Of a DNA stretch of 64,000 bases, positions 12,476-24,214 are shown piece by piece. The stretch is from the NCBI GenBank assembly GCA_950106755.1, contig OX467092.1, positions 28,488,582 through 28,552,581 on the forward strand, read 5' to 3'. The position numbers and the translations under genes are program-made. Every line of letters starts with the position of its first letter. Within the stretch, counting starts at the first letter, position 1. The stretch is from Climacium dendroides (taxonomy: Eukaryota > Streptophyta > Bryopsida > Hypnales > Climaciaceae). The notes beneath the pieces were generated by a model. The model was given only the letters and a program-made list of their open reading frames with translations. It made no database searches and had not been told where the DNA came from.

Positions 12476-13780
12476 TCTGCTGGGGACCTGTCTGGGGCAT
12501 TTCGTGGAAACCCTAATTTTCGCATCTAAACCCTAAATGCTAGCATGATGGAACGAATTAGTTTTTCTTTCTCGACTTCAGTGGACAAACCTGGGACTTG
12601 GAAGACGCTTCCTCTGTGAACTTTGAACTTCAGATGCTCAACATATCCTTCGAATTCTGAAAATGCCATGTACAATGCAATTTCATTAAAGAAATGTAAG
12701 GTGCACGATCTGGAAAGATGTGATTATGCAAAATTCAAGTGGGAAACAGTGCAAGACACTACAAACTACAACCTGGAATCCAAACCGGGTACTTCAGCTC
12801 TTTCACTACTTACAAGCGTTCACAAACACCCTAAACAAGACATGCGACCCCAAAAAAGAGCCATCAAAGCGCTGAAAAACAAGTGCTCCCAACAAATTCG
12901 TAAACCACTCCGCCAGGACCACTGTGGCACACAAAATCGGAAGAAATGAACAGCATGAGCACTCACAATCCCAAACAAAAGCGCTGAAAAAGACGCTGAC
13001 AAACACAAACAGAAGACCGCAACAATCAGCGCGCACAAAAATATAAGCGCTCACTAATACACTCAGAAGCACAAGCCTTCCAAAGCCAGCGTCCACAGAT
13101 TGAAAACATTAATCCTTCAACTTGTGGAAGCACTCGGTCACTCAGTGTACACCCAAAATGAACTTGTACGATGGAGCTCAGAAGTCAGAACATGAACCTC
13201 GTACCTTGCAAAGCGCCGAAAAACCCGATTGAACTCACAAAATTGATTGTTGCCGCTCCCAATTGAACTCACGGATCGTAGCAACTCCTGATTGAACTTG
13301 CGGAATAAAGCTCACCTTAAACCCTGAAATTCGCAGATCCAACAGCTCACGATTGAACTCGTGGAAAAAATCTCAGCCTAAAGCCTGAAACTCGCGGAAT
13401 GGAGCTCAGCTTACTCACCCTAAATCTTGAATACACTTACGAAATGGAACTCACCCTAAGCCACAACCCTTGCAAAACGCAATTGCTCGCACTTCACACA
13501 ACCCTAAAACACAATTGTGCAAACAACTCACGCACTGAAGTTGATAGACAGACCGTAGAAGTCGCAACACCCGGAAACCTGCATCGCTTGAGGAGGTCGA
13601 CGACGACTATCCAAACCTCACGCTCGGCATACCCGAACCTCTTGCGGTAGTACCCAAACCTCCCCTTACAACACCCGAACCTGCCTATGACTTACCTAAG
13701 GTAGAAGGTCCTAAAAGCACTCACCTAAAGTGGGTACACCCAAAACCGTCAGTTTTTAGAGTTTAGCCTAGTTACTATTA
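12476..13780. other. Non-coding stretch inside element 1
   Basis: Contains recurring phrases such as GATTGAACTC(A/G)C and CCCTAAA near 13230-13470 and a CCCGAACCT-rich block near 13570-13690. No supported gene. It may be leader or promoter sequence of the leftward gene or the edge of a nested insertion. Confidence 0.4.
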
Positions 13781-15435
13781 TAAAAATGGTAAAATTTTTG
13801 TATGTTCTTTGTTGGCAAGGGAATGGAGGTTCGAACGCACCAGAGAACACTAGATTTGGATACAATATGCAAAAGTTTTGGAAAGTCAAATCTATGACTA
13901 AAAGCGCTCCAATCAAATAGGTATATAACTGATTTTCAAAATGTTCACATCATATACATGGCGCTTTTAGGTCAAGCGCCATTTTGGAGGTGAGTACCTT
14001 CAAGGAAATTAGGCCTTCTAGAGATCGTGGAGGACTTAAATTTATTTTGCCTTTTTTTTAGTGGAAGAGAATTTGAAGATTTATTTATTTCACGTATATG
14101 CTTGCCCAAAAAATAGTGGATGCAACCAATGAATGAATGAAACGACAAGCCACTCAATTCCAACTATTATGACAATTATTTTTCCTAAAACTGAAATCCC
14201 TGCTCACAAATCCTTGCTCCCTACTCTTTGCTCCCTACTTCATGCTCACATATTAGCATTCCCCTAGGGCTCTTTTTTTGTTCCTTTATACAGCAATAAT
14301 GCAAGAGACAACGTGCCGGAAAAGATGAAGTGGTTGTAAAAATCCATTAATAGGATGGGTAAAACCGTTCATGCAAATCTTTTAAAGCATCCAACAGAAG
14401 TTTGTGGGTTTAGAAATTCTCTAGTGATTTGATAATCATGCAAACCACATCCTTCAATTTGAAGTGCTGTAACTTGTGCATCCAATGTTCAAATTCAATA
14501 AAATTTATTGGAGAATTTACGCTCTTTTTTGTAGTTTGTGTGGTAAAATTTTCAGATGAATCCAAGATTTACCAATTCTCAGGAAGCCAAACTACGTTTG
14601 CAAGTTCCATTTGAGTCCTTCCACATGGTTGGGGAGTTTCCCATCACAGAAAGTTAAATCCATTTCAACACCCATGTCCAATATTTTAGAGCCTTTTGTA
14701 GGGGTGGTTCTTAATGCCTAAACCATTTTAGAGCCTCCCCCTATAAGCTTGGCCCAGAAGTTAAGTAGCCACTACAATGGATTATTTCATCCAAGATGGC
14801 CATCATTAAACCTTAAACAGACATGTTAGTAGATGTGGAGATCATGAATTCTACAACTGTCAAAAGAATTGTTTTTAAATAATTCAAAAGCTTATGTTGT
14901 AGAAGATTTTTCATTTCCACCCCTAATGCCAAGGCCAAATAGTTGTACTTCTGTCGTACAAAAGAACATGCTCTCTCATTCATCAACCAAAAAGCACTTT
15001 GAGCGTCTTTCAAAAGTTAATGTTTGATGAAGTACAATATTTCTCTATGCATCCATCTTTTTTAACAAAAAAACACTTTTTAGATGTATTCATAATTTGA
15101 ACTTTGAGTTATGAATTCCAAAGTTCCATCTATATTTTGTAATGAGATTAAAAAGATTTAGCCAAAAACAATTACTTCTATATGGCAAGAAGTAGACATT
15201 TAATTTGGATTGGGGTATTTGTAATAGGTGAGCCTAGGAAGACCTAGAAGTCAAGGTTTGGCAAAAAAATTCAAGAACTAAACCACTTATAAAATTACTA
15301 TTAAACAACTTAGGAAATTTTAAATGAATTAAACCACTTAGAAGAGACCATTCTATTTTGCGTAGTACATTATTTTGACTACCATTCTATCTTTGTGAAT
15401 GGCTACACCACTTTTGAATTGAAATGATTCATTCT
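13781..15435. other. AT-rich nested sequence, no gene seen
   Basis: AT-rich, with a small hairpin GGCGCTTTTAGG/AAGCGCC near 13961-13983 and a CTCCCTGCTC-like minisatellite near 14195-14255 that recurs near 42830-42895. No reading frame is supported. Confidence 0.45.
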
Positions 15436-16690
15436 AATTATCTTATTTACACCATTTTTTTTGTAGTTTAAATGCCCACAATATAGAACATATCCCTAAT
15501 TATATTTTATTATGCAAAGCATGAACCCTTCTCCTTAACCCAAGACTCCTGCTCTTCCATAAATGAATGGCAAATGAATTGAGCAACACTATCTCCCCAT
15601 TTCTTTTCATTGCTACAGTATTCCAACACACTTGCGTGAAGAAAATAATGGGAGAGTAATTGAGCAACACTATCTCTCCATTTTTCTTCATTCCTCTCGT
15701 ATTCCATCACACGTGTATCACAAAATGGCAGATACATTGAAGAATACTATTTCCCCATTTTTTTCATTGCTACATTAATGTATTTTAATGTATGTCTATC
15801 TTTTACAACATTCACCATTGCATATATTTCATTCATCATTCAATAAAATTCTATTTTACATTTCAATATATGCTTACTTAGAAAAAAAATTATACAAAGG
15901 TTTCAATAATTTTTATTTGAAAATGTATTGAAATTTTAGTTTTGCATTCTATCAAATACATAAAATCTCTAATAAAATTCTAATGATGAGTGCGTACCAT
16001 AGCATGTGTCAAAAATATTCTCAATGAGTGGGAGCTCATTTTTATGCTATGCTTACATGATTCATAATGACCCATTTTGTTTTGGTGTTTCCGGTTATTA
16101 TATATTTAAGAAAAGAAAAAATTTAGAAGTGAAATATCTTATTTACACCACATTTTTTTAGTTTAAATGCCCACAAATCCACAACCTACAACATACCCCT
16201 AATTATATGATATTATCTAAAGCATAAACCCTTATCCTTAAGCCAAGACTCTGGCTCTTCTATAAATAAATGAAGAATTAATTGAGCAACACTATCTCTC
16301 CATTTCTTTTCATTTCTATGGTATTCCAAAACACTTGCATGAAAAAAACAATGGGAGAGTAATTGAGCACATTATCTCCCCATTTTTTTTCATTCCTCTG
16401 GTATTCCATCAAACGTATATCAGTAAATGGCAAATACATTAAGCTGCATTGTTTCCCAATATTTTTCATTGCTACATTATTCCATCACACTTGCATGAAA
16501 AAATGGGAGAATAATTGAACAACAAAATATCCCAATTTTTTTTCATTTCTCAAGTATTCCACCAAACGTGCATGTATAAATGGAATATAAATTCAACAAT
16601 ACTATTTTCCATCTTATTCATTGGTACATTATTCCATTGCACCTTCATGAAGAAATAGAAGAGTATCTCCATTTTTTATCATCAATGCGA
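15436..16690. repeat. Degenerate ~75-bp tandem repeats in a split direct duplication
   Basis: A unit of about 75 bases (core ATTCCATCACACTTGCATGA, then ATGGGAGAGTAATTGAGCAA and CTATCTCCCCATTTTT) is repeated about three times at 15540-15775 and about six times at 16240-16690. The 15436-15740 and 16138-16480 segments are also direct copies of each other, including the leading ATGCCCACAA block. An inverted copy of the 1653 repeat lies between them at about 15776-16010. Confidence 0.65.
15770..16012 (-). repeat. Inverted copy of the 1653-1900 repeat
   Basis: The reverse complement of this segment follows 1655-1900 closely, sharing TCATCATTAGAATTTTAT, GATAGAATGCA, the TTTGTATAATTTTTTT block, AAGCATATATTGAAATGTA and TTGAATGATGAATGAAA in order. 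Confidence 0.7.
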
Positions 16691-16739
16691 CCCTAAACCC
16701 TATTTGCATGATGAAATGACAGAACATAAACCTTAAAAC

Positions 16740-17010
16740 CTACAGCCCTAAATATATTCAAAACCCATTTGTCATGCTCCAAACCCTAACCCAAAAGCAT
16801 TAACCCTAAACCCCAAATCCTAAACTTCTAAAAATTCACAGCCTACAAATCCTAAACCATAAAGCGTTAATCCAAAACCGTAAACCTCTAAAAATTCATA
16901 GCCTAAAAACCCTAAACCCTAAATCCTAAACCCCTACAAATTCATAGCCTGAAAACCCTAAACCCTAAACCCTAGAAGCCGTAAACCTCTAAAAATTCAT
17001 AGCTTGAATA
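16740..17010 (-). repeat. Degenerate telomere-like repeats with a ~60-bp unit
   Basis: CCCTAAA-type repeats are interspersed with AAAAATTCATAGCCT at about 16830, 16895, 16935 and 16993. This is an old interstitial telomere-like tract in the C-rich orientation. Confidence 0.6.
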
Positions 17011-17783
17011 GCCGAAATCCTAAAACCCAAAAATGGATTTGATAGAAAATAAGCCACCAAGAAAAGGCCTAAAAATATTGAGCAATCGATGGGCACATGA
17101 CCTGAGAAGTCAACCTACTAGAACTATAGCAGACAATTCTGTATATGGACAATTTTTTTTTTGAAAAAGCATTAGTGGAGCCACATCTTTTTTGTAGAAA
17201 GCTGGCAAAAGCGCCTTCAAGCAAATGACTGAACAGCCAGGAATCAAGGAGTTTGCAGGAATTTTGAAATTTGGAATTGCCCGCTAAAATGTTCCCGCTT
17301 TCTCCAACTTTTTGCCCATCTCTTGCCACGGACAACTTCACTTGCCAGACACGCCTTCTTCCACAAACACGCCGAGGAGACTCTTTTGCTCTTGCTATTC
17401 TCTTGCGCTTCAAGTGTGTCTGCATAGCACATTGACAAGTTCAGGTCCTCAAATTTTTTTCTTCTTGTTTGTGAGTTCTTAGATAGAAGGTGTAGTTTGT
17501 ATTTAAATTAGTTGCCATTGACCTCGTCTGGTGGTGAGTTAGTTTTGTACATATGGATGTCAGGAAGTACGTGAAACTAGTCATTGAAGGTCCATGTTTG
17601 TGACATCTCAATGCATGAAGACGTTATATTTGTTGAGCGAGCCTGTAGACTATAAGGAATTGGTTACTCTTGCTTTTGGTGAAGACAGTTGTAACAAAGT
17701 TGTTTGCAATGCCCATTTTTTGCAGCGTGAATGTCGGAGCATTTCATGGATAATTCCATTACCTCAATACTGTCATTGAGGTA
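17011..17783. other. Non-coding stretch before the 207-bp array
   Basis: No supported gene. A short minus-strand frame (17425-17069) has no recognisable similarity. The boundary between nested DNA and native element 1 sequence lies somewhere here. Confidence 0.4.
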
Positions 17784-19285
17784 CTTATCGTTGAGTTGAC
17801 GATAACTGTGACCTTTTTGACTTCTGGTTATCGTCGAATCGATGATAACGTAGTCAGATTTTTTCAATCGGCATTCTTAGCAAATGTGTAGCTACTTCAG
17901 TTTCTTCTGATTCCAAAGCAGAATGTGCATCGGGTTGAATTATTTCTTTGCCAAATTGAACAAATCATGAAAGGAATTTCGTTGAGGATAGTTATTGTTG
18001 AGTCAATGATACCTCTGATTTCTTTTGTTCCTAGTTATCGTCGAGTCGATGATAACGTAGTTAGATTTTATCAATCGGTATTCTTAGCAAATTTGAAGGT
18101 ACTTCAATTTCCTATGATTTGAAAGAGGAATGTGCATTGGGTTGAATTTTTCCTTCGTTACAACTAACGAAACATAAAAGGAGTTTCATTGAAGATCATT
18201 TTCGTTGTGTCAACGATAACTCTGAGTTCTTTGACTTCTAGTTATCGTCGAGTCGATGATAACGTAGTCAGTAATTTTCAGTTAGCATTCTTAGCAAATG
18301 TGTAGCTACTTCAGTTTCTTCTGATTTCAAAGCAGAATGTGCATCGGGTTGAATTATTTCTTCGTCAAATCGAACAAATCATGAAAGGAGTTTTGTTGAG
18401 GATAGTTATCGTTGAGTCAATGATACCTCTGAATTCTTTTGCTCCTAGTTATCGTCGAGTCGATGATAACGTAGTCAGATTTTATCAATCGGTATTCTTA
18501 GCAAATTTGAAGGTACTTCAATTTCCTATGATTTGAAAGAAGAATGTGCATTGGGTTGAATTTTTCCTTAGTCACAACTAACGAATCATGAAAGGAGTTT
18601 CATTGAAGATCATTATCGTTGTGTCAATGATAACTCTGAGTTCTTTGACTTCTAGTTATCGTCGAGTCGATGATAACGTAGTCAGTAATTTTCAGTTAGC
18701 ATTCTTAGCAAATGTGTAGGTACGTCAATTGCTTATGATTTCAAAGGAGATTGTGCATCGGGTTGAATTATTTCTTCGTCAAATCGAACAAATCATGAAA
18801 GGAGTTTCGTTGAGGATAGTTATCGTTGAGTCAATGATACCTCTGAATTCTTTTGCTACTAGTTATCGTCGAGTCGATGATAACGTAGTCAGATTTTTTC
18901 AATCGGCATTCTTAGCAAATGTGTATCTATTTCAATTTCTTAAGATTTGAAAGAAGAATGTGCATTGGGTTGAATTTTTCCTTCGTCACAACCAACGAAT
19001 CATGAGAGGAGTTTCATTGAAGATCGTTATCGTTGTGGCAACGATAACTTTGAGTTCTTCGAGTTCCAGTTATCGTCGGGTCGATGATAATCTTGTCAGA
19101 AATTTTCAAAGGTGTAGATACTTCAATTTCTTATGATTTCAAACGAGATTGTGCATTGGGTTGAATTATTTCTTCATCACATCCAACGAATGAAGAAATG
19201 AGTTTTGTTGAGGAGAGTTATCATTGAGTCAACGATCACTCTGAGTAACAACAACTTCCGGTTATCGTCGGGGCGATGATAATGT
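17784..19285. repeat. 207-bp palindrome array upstream of the DUF7869 gene
   Basis: Eight units each hold two dyads. The second dyad of each pair (TTATCGTCGAGTCGATGATA) starts near 17827, 18034, 18241, 18448, 18655, 18862, 19069 and 19261: six steps of 207 bases and one of 192. The first dyad of each pair (TTATCGTTGWGTCAAYGATA) lies 43 bases upstream, measured at the first two pairs and similar elsewhere. Two unit types alternate, giving a 414-base higher-order period. The frames at 17925, 18339 and 18729 are by-products of this repeat, not genes. The array ends immediately before a TATA box. Confidence 0.9.
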
Positions 19286-19289
19286 CAAC

Positions 19290-19297
19290 TATAAATA
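19290..19297 (+). promoter_or_regulatory. TATA box of the DUF7869 gene
   Basis: TATAAATA lies 7 bases after the last palindrome and about 210 bases before the first ATG of the long frame. The same octamer precedes the NTPase gene at 44389. Confidence 0.55.
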
Positions 19298-19507
19298 AAG
19301 TGTTTGCAACTTTGCATTGAAAAGTATTTACTTAGATGAAGATGAATGACTGAATCATAGCACAAATCATTGGATCATCCATTCATCGATGTTGTATTCG
19401 TAAGAAATTATAGAGACATGATGTTAATATTAGTGAATATAGAGTATGTTTAGTTTCTAGTATACTAGAAGTTGCTGCAATAGAACATCTTTATCTTTGA
19501 CTCAACA

Positions 19508-22391
19508 ATGAATCTAAGGATTGGTCTTCGTGCTTGCAGAATGGATTTCCATGGGTTTGATGAGTTCGCGAATCCAGTTCCCCCATTTCCACTTGATGTT
19601 CAGGTATGCGAGGGGATTGCTCGTGCAAAATGGGTCTTACGATTTGTCACTCTTCGAAACGAAGATGGGGTGGACCTTGCAAGGGAGGTTTGCCAAAACG
19701 TTGACCCAGAGTTAATCATTGACCAAGATGGAAAGCCTCTTGGCGATGACCGGGTTGCCATTCAAATTGCTGAGTCTCTGAATGAGGAACTCTTCTCATC
19801 TGGCAATGTATGGTCACTTCGTTCCTGGGACATCAAGAGAATTTTTTTAGATGACGATGTCAGCTTATATGACCATGACCAAACCCATGTATATAACGCA
19901 GCCATGAACCCATCAAGCAGAAGAATTTGTAAGGGGGTTCGATCGTACGAAACAACTCGTGAAAGGATTGATCCAGAGATTCCACCCAAGAAAGAACTTC
20001 TCCTCTCTATGGAATCGATCACATCAATATCCACAAAATCATGTTGTCAGAAAAATTGTGTTCAACCTTTTCCGCGTGGGCAAATCCAAGCGATAAGGAC
20101 TGAACTATATTCAGGTGAGGACTTCAAGGCGCGTAGCAAGACACTTTTGGAGGTGCATAGGCAAATCCATAAAGACAGTGCTGGCAAAGAGTGGATTACC
20201 TTGAAAGGTAGAGAAGTGTGCCCCATTGCATGGTGGATCATTCATGGGATTGCAAGAGCTACGTTCTATAGGTACAAAGAGAAGGCTAGAATTGGGAAGC
20301 AAGCTCAGGTGCATGGAAATGTGGGATCTAAAAAACCCCGCATGCATACTCTTCAAGCTACTGCCACGCTTCGAACTCTTATTGAGTCTGATGCCGATCA
20401 AATGCTATACAAAACAAGGACAATAGAGTCTGGGGAGAAAGTTGCAGCGATGGTTCTACCTTCTGCTTTTCGTTGGAGTGACAAATTACCTAAAATCAAT
20501 GAGTCCAATGCAGAGTTCAATTTGGAGCCGATTTCTTCCAGTGGCTTGAGCAACATTCGCCGTCAGAATTTCCCTGAATTTGCTGCCAAGGCTCGTGGGG
20601 ATAGTTTTGCTAGGTGTGGCTTGTGCGATGAGTATAAGCAATTGAGGAGCGCTTGTTGGAAATCAGAGTCGTTTGATAAGTATACCAATATTTTGAATAC
20701 CCATGTTGCAGGTCAGAGGGCTCATAGAGAGTACTACTATGGAAATCGAGAATTTTCCGTGAGATGCCCGGACAAAATGTTGTGCATCATTCATGATAAA
20801 ATGGATCACTCAAAAATGGCTTCTCCACACTTTTCTCACAAGAACAAGTCGACGGAATCCTTCATGAAAATGCCTGTTGCTGTCACAGGTATGATTGCTC
20901 ATGGTCATGGCGATGTACGATATGCACACTATGGTGTGGGCATTTTCCCAACAGATTCGAATCATACCATTGGATCCATTGCAAGGTTGTTGCGGGATTT
21001 GGAAGGCCCGCCTAAAAATTCATCGAGGGCGTTATTTTCTATTGAGGAGGGGCAATCCACATTGACAAAGGCGCTTTTAAAAGGAGCAGAAAATTGCTTG
21101 GACTCCCTCCTTCCACCTCTAGAACAGCCACTTCCAGCTCAACCTCTCCCACCAATATTAATATTGCAATTGGACAATGCGTCAGGGGACAACAAGAATC
21201 GATATCTTTTTGCTTTTTGCTCTTTGCTTGTATACAAAGGCATTTTTCGTGAGGTATACATCAACTTTCTTATTGTAGGACACTCACGAAGACATTGATG
21301 CTCTTTTTGGTCGATGGAGTTCAAGATTGAAGACGAATGACTATCCAACACTTCCAAAGCTCATGAAGTCCTTTATGGATTGTGAAACGCACCCTGTGAT
21401 TCCTCATCTCATTGAGGAGCTCCCTGATTTCAAGAAATTTGTGGAGGGTTATTTGGGCACTAGTGGAGATGAATTAGGAGGGCATTCGAAAAGTCAACAA
21501 TTCAAGTTTTTTATGGATTCTTCAGGATGGCCTTTGATGGAGTATAAAAATTTGTGTACTGACCCAAAGTGGTTGCCAGAGCACGGCAATGGGATAAGAA
21601 TGTGGTCAGAGACTGAGGATGGACTTCCTAAAGTACCAAGTGGTAGCCCTAAACCTTTGGCTCCAGTTCCAATGAAAGCTCTTGAAGAGATAAAGAAAGG
21701 TTTGAATGGCTATGTTAAACATTAGAACAAAATGGCAAACAATGATCATAGTGGAGAGTACAGGCGGAAGAATGGTCCACTAGAAGAGTATTGGAAAGGC
21801 ATCAGAGCTGTTCTAGATGCACCTCTTCAGGTGCGAGCGGCATTACTTGATGGATTTTGGCCAGCTTCAAGGATTGCCAATGATGAAACAGATCAAATGC
21901 AAAGAAATGGCACATTGCGTGAAGAAAATGCAGAGGATGCCAACTTTGTTGGACGTAAGCGTGATCGTCCACGTTCTTCGTTTCATGTTGCTCATGATAC
22001 ACACGCAGGTTCTTTTGTTGCAGTGCGTCCTGTTGATGGTGATCCAAAACCATTTTGGCTTGCTAGGGCTATTACGGCTCCGAGTCCCGATCCAGGGCAT
22101 ATGCATATGATCAAAATCCAATATTGGAGGCCTACTTCGGATCGGCACATTAATATGGAGACATATGAGGGTTGGGACACCAAACAAGGAAATGTGTGGC
22201 GTGAAGATAGCGTTATACCTTCAACATGGTCAAGCACAGATTGTATCATGACAACTTGGAAGCCACGGTTTCGTGATGGAACTAAAAATCCAAAGGTGAC
22301 GGTTTCAAGTCTACAAATTCAAATTATTAAGGCATCAGTGGCAGCCTTCACGACTACTGCAAATAACGATGGTTCTATGATTGAAGAATGA
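19508..22391 (+). pseudogene. DUF7869 transposase-like protein
   Basis: A frame of about 960 codons, broken by a two-base deletion near 21281 and a TAG at 21723-21725. The central part has FARCGLCDEYKQLRSAC (zinc-binding CxxC), then CIIHDKMDHSKMASPH, ILQLDNASGDNKNRY, and, across the frameshift, IVGH and HEDIDALFGRW. These acidic motifs are the hallmark of DUF7869 proteins and are plausibly a DDE-type RNase-H-fold triad. The last 220 residues (FVAVRPVDGDPKPFWLARAI, then WDTKQGNVW) resemble the beta-rich module that usually follows DUF7869. The shortening of ACACAC to ACAC explains the frameshift. It is the best candidate transposase of element 1. I do not assign a superfamily. Confidence 0.75.
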
Positions 22392-22920
22392 CTTGTAGTT
22401 CATAATTTTATTAGACAAATGTTGTTTTGGTAGTTCAATTAGAGCACTCATTGTAATTATTAACAAGTTTGGACATGTTTACATTCATATATGTATTGGT
22501 TACTTTTATTATGGTAGTGTGCCTATGTATGAGAAATTTATTTCTATTAATAGTAAATTTTTTTATTACTATTGCGTCTCCAAGTATTGTATTCTAAATG
22601 TTTTTGGTGAATTTTTGGTAATTCATATGTTTAATTTCATGTTAAAGTTTTCTATCCTCCATGTATACATTAGTTTTTTGACATATGAAAGTTTTGATTT
22701 TTAAAAATGTCTCACTTCATAATGTCTTTGACTATTTTGTTTTCTTTTTTACAAAGGAATTAGTAAATCGAGATGTACTTTTGAGTTTGTGCTACTTTAG
22801 TTAATAGTATAAAATTAATGAAATACATATTTGACATTTTCAAGTCTCAATTTAATGAACAGTCTCAATTTAATGAACCCTTCTTCCACCTTGCATGTAT
22901 GAAAAATTAAAATGAGACTG
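22392..22920. other. Right subterminal region of element 1
   Basis: AT-rich and non-coding. The last 100 bases repeat the terminal motif: TCTCAATTTAATGAAC twice (22844-22880) and AATTAAAATGAGAC (22905-22918), facing the terminus as an internal inverted repeat. Repeated subterminal motifs are common transposase binding sites. Confidence 0.55.
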
Positions 22921-22951
22921 CAATTTGTCTCATTTTAACGAATAAGGCCTT
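22921..22951 (-). repeat. Right terminal inverted repeat of element 1
   Basis: Ends TTTTAACGAATAAGGCCT, the reverse complement of the left terminus. Confidence 0.75.
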
Positions 22952-24200
22952 CCTTGGTCTCGATGGCATTTTAGATGCGTATGACTCTAGCTGAATCAAG
23001 TATTGTGTGAATCCTCATTGTACTTGTGTGGGGATTGTATTGTGCCAGAGCACTTTGCCGAGGTTCTGAAGAGCAAGGTTGTGTAACCTTATTCTACTTC
23101 AAAGAATAGGTACTGGTGGATAAGCTACAACAACAACAACGAGGTTAGTATCTAGAACTTCATTGTTTGTTTTTCCTTGCTCAGATGTGGTTGTACAATT
23201 TTTTCTAGAAAATGAGCTTCTGGAGATAAGAGTTGTGTATTCTGTTGGGTGGTATTTGCTCCCAACAGATTGGATCTTTCTTTGTAATTGTTGGAAGGAA
23301 TGTGGTTGCTTGGAATATGTTTGCAGTTTGTTTCTTGGCATTTGGTTTGCAATGTAAGTTTTTTAAAATTGGTTTGTTTTTTGCATTTCAGATTGACAAT
23401 TGTAGCACTGGAGTTACAAGATTGTGGAGTCTATAATAAGCAGCTACACTGAAAGTAGGAGCTAAGTTGAGGCTGAAGTTGCATAGCGCTTGCTTGTAGA
23501 AACTCAGGTATGTATTAATTTCAATTCTCTTGCACCATCTCAGCTTTGAATAGTGATTTCTGTGATTGTTGTAAAGCTAGTTGCAATGTCCAATGGGGTT
23601 TAACTTGCGGGATGTATCGTGTGCGTACGTTCCTTTTTTAGTTCTCGTGAGGTTTGTTGTTTTCTGTTAGAATTCATGGTTTGGAAGTTTCTAGATGAAA
23701 ACATGCTTGTTTGGGATGTTGTAGGTTTGTACAATGACTTTTTGGTTTTAGGTTTAGGTGGTCTGCTGGTTTGAGATGTTTTTGATTTCTTTGGCTTTTT
23801 TCAACTCTTGAATTTGTTGAAAATGTGGATAATATTGCAGGTTTAGGAGATTAATCCATCTGCTTTGCATTTCAAGATCCTCATTTTTTAATTCCCGAGG
23901 TGAGTTATAATGCACAGGACTTCGTTTAGGGTTTAGGGTTCAAAAAATGGCATTCATTGTTTAGGGTCCAGTACTTCAGTTCCAGGGTTTGTTCAGGGTT
24001 CAGTGCTTAGGGTCCAGGGTTTCTTTAGGGTCCATTGCTTATGGTTTAGGGTTTCCTTAAGGTCTACGAATTAGAATTAAGAATGTCAAGGAAAGAAATG
24101 ACCAGCCACAACCACACAAATTCCCCAAAATCAGCCCAATACTACCCGGGTATCATCTTGTCACACTAAATTCCTAAACGTACTACGAATGTAAGGCGCC
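22952..24200. other. Right flank of element 1, non-coding
   Basis: GT-rich sequence resembling the left flank in style, with TTTAGGG/TTCAGGG-like degenerate repeats at 23925-24060. No supported gene. The left edge of element 2 is somewhere after about 24060, but no terminal repeat could be found. Confidence 0.4.
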
Positions 24201-24214
24201 TGAACGAAACTGCA

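Larger units (their letters stand above)
3810..22951. mobile_element. Element 1: ~19.1 kb transposon with two divergent genes
   Basis: The two ends carry an inverted repeat of about 30 bases, AGGCCTTATTYGTTAAAATG continuing into AGAC, at 3811-3840 and 22921-22950. Flanking bases read CTTCCTT on the left (3803-3809) and CTTCCTT on the right (22949-22955), overlapping the terminus, so a 4-7 base target duplication is possible. Inside, one gene runs leftward and stops about 545 bases from the left end; a DUF7869 transposase-like gene runs rightward and stops about 530 bases from the right end. Both have the same palindrome family in their upstream regions. The symmetry, together with the shared palindromes, argues that both genes are native to one element. 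The middle (about 12.5-17.7 kb) looks like later nested insertions. Superfamily is not certain. Confidence 0.7.

Noticed and set aside
15500..16469. Similar small minus-strand frames (RNEKKWGD)
   Set aside because: By-products of the ~75-bp tandem repeat.
17925..18950. Three similar small frames reading HRVELFLRQIEQIMKG
   Set aside because: They are translations of the 207/414-bp repeat unit; the dyads, not the codons, are what is conserved.
17784..19285. CRISPR-like direct repeats
   Set aside because: Repeats are long tandem units containing dyads in a eukaryotic element; spacers are not unique and no cas genes are present.
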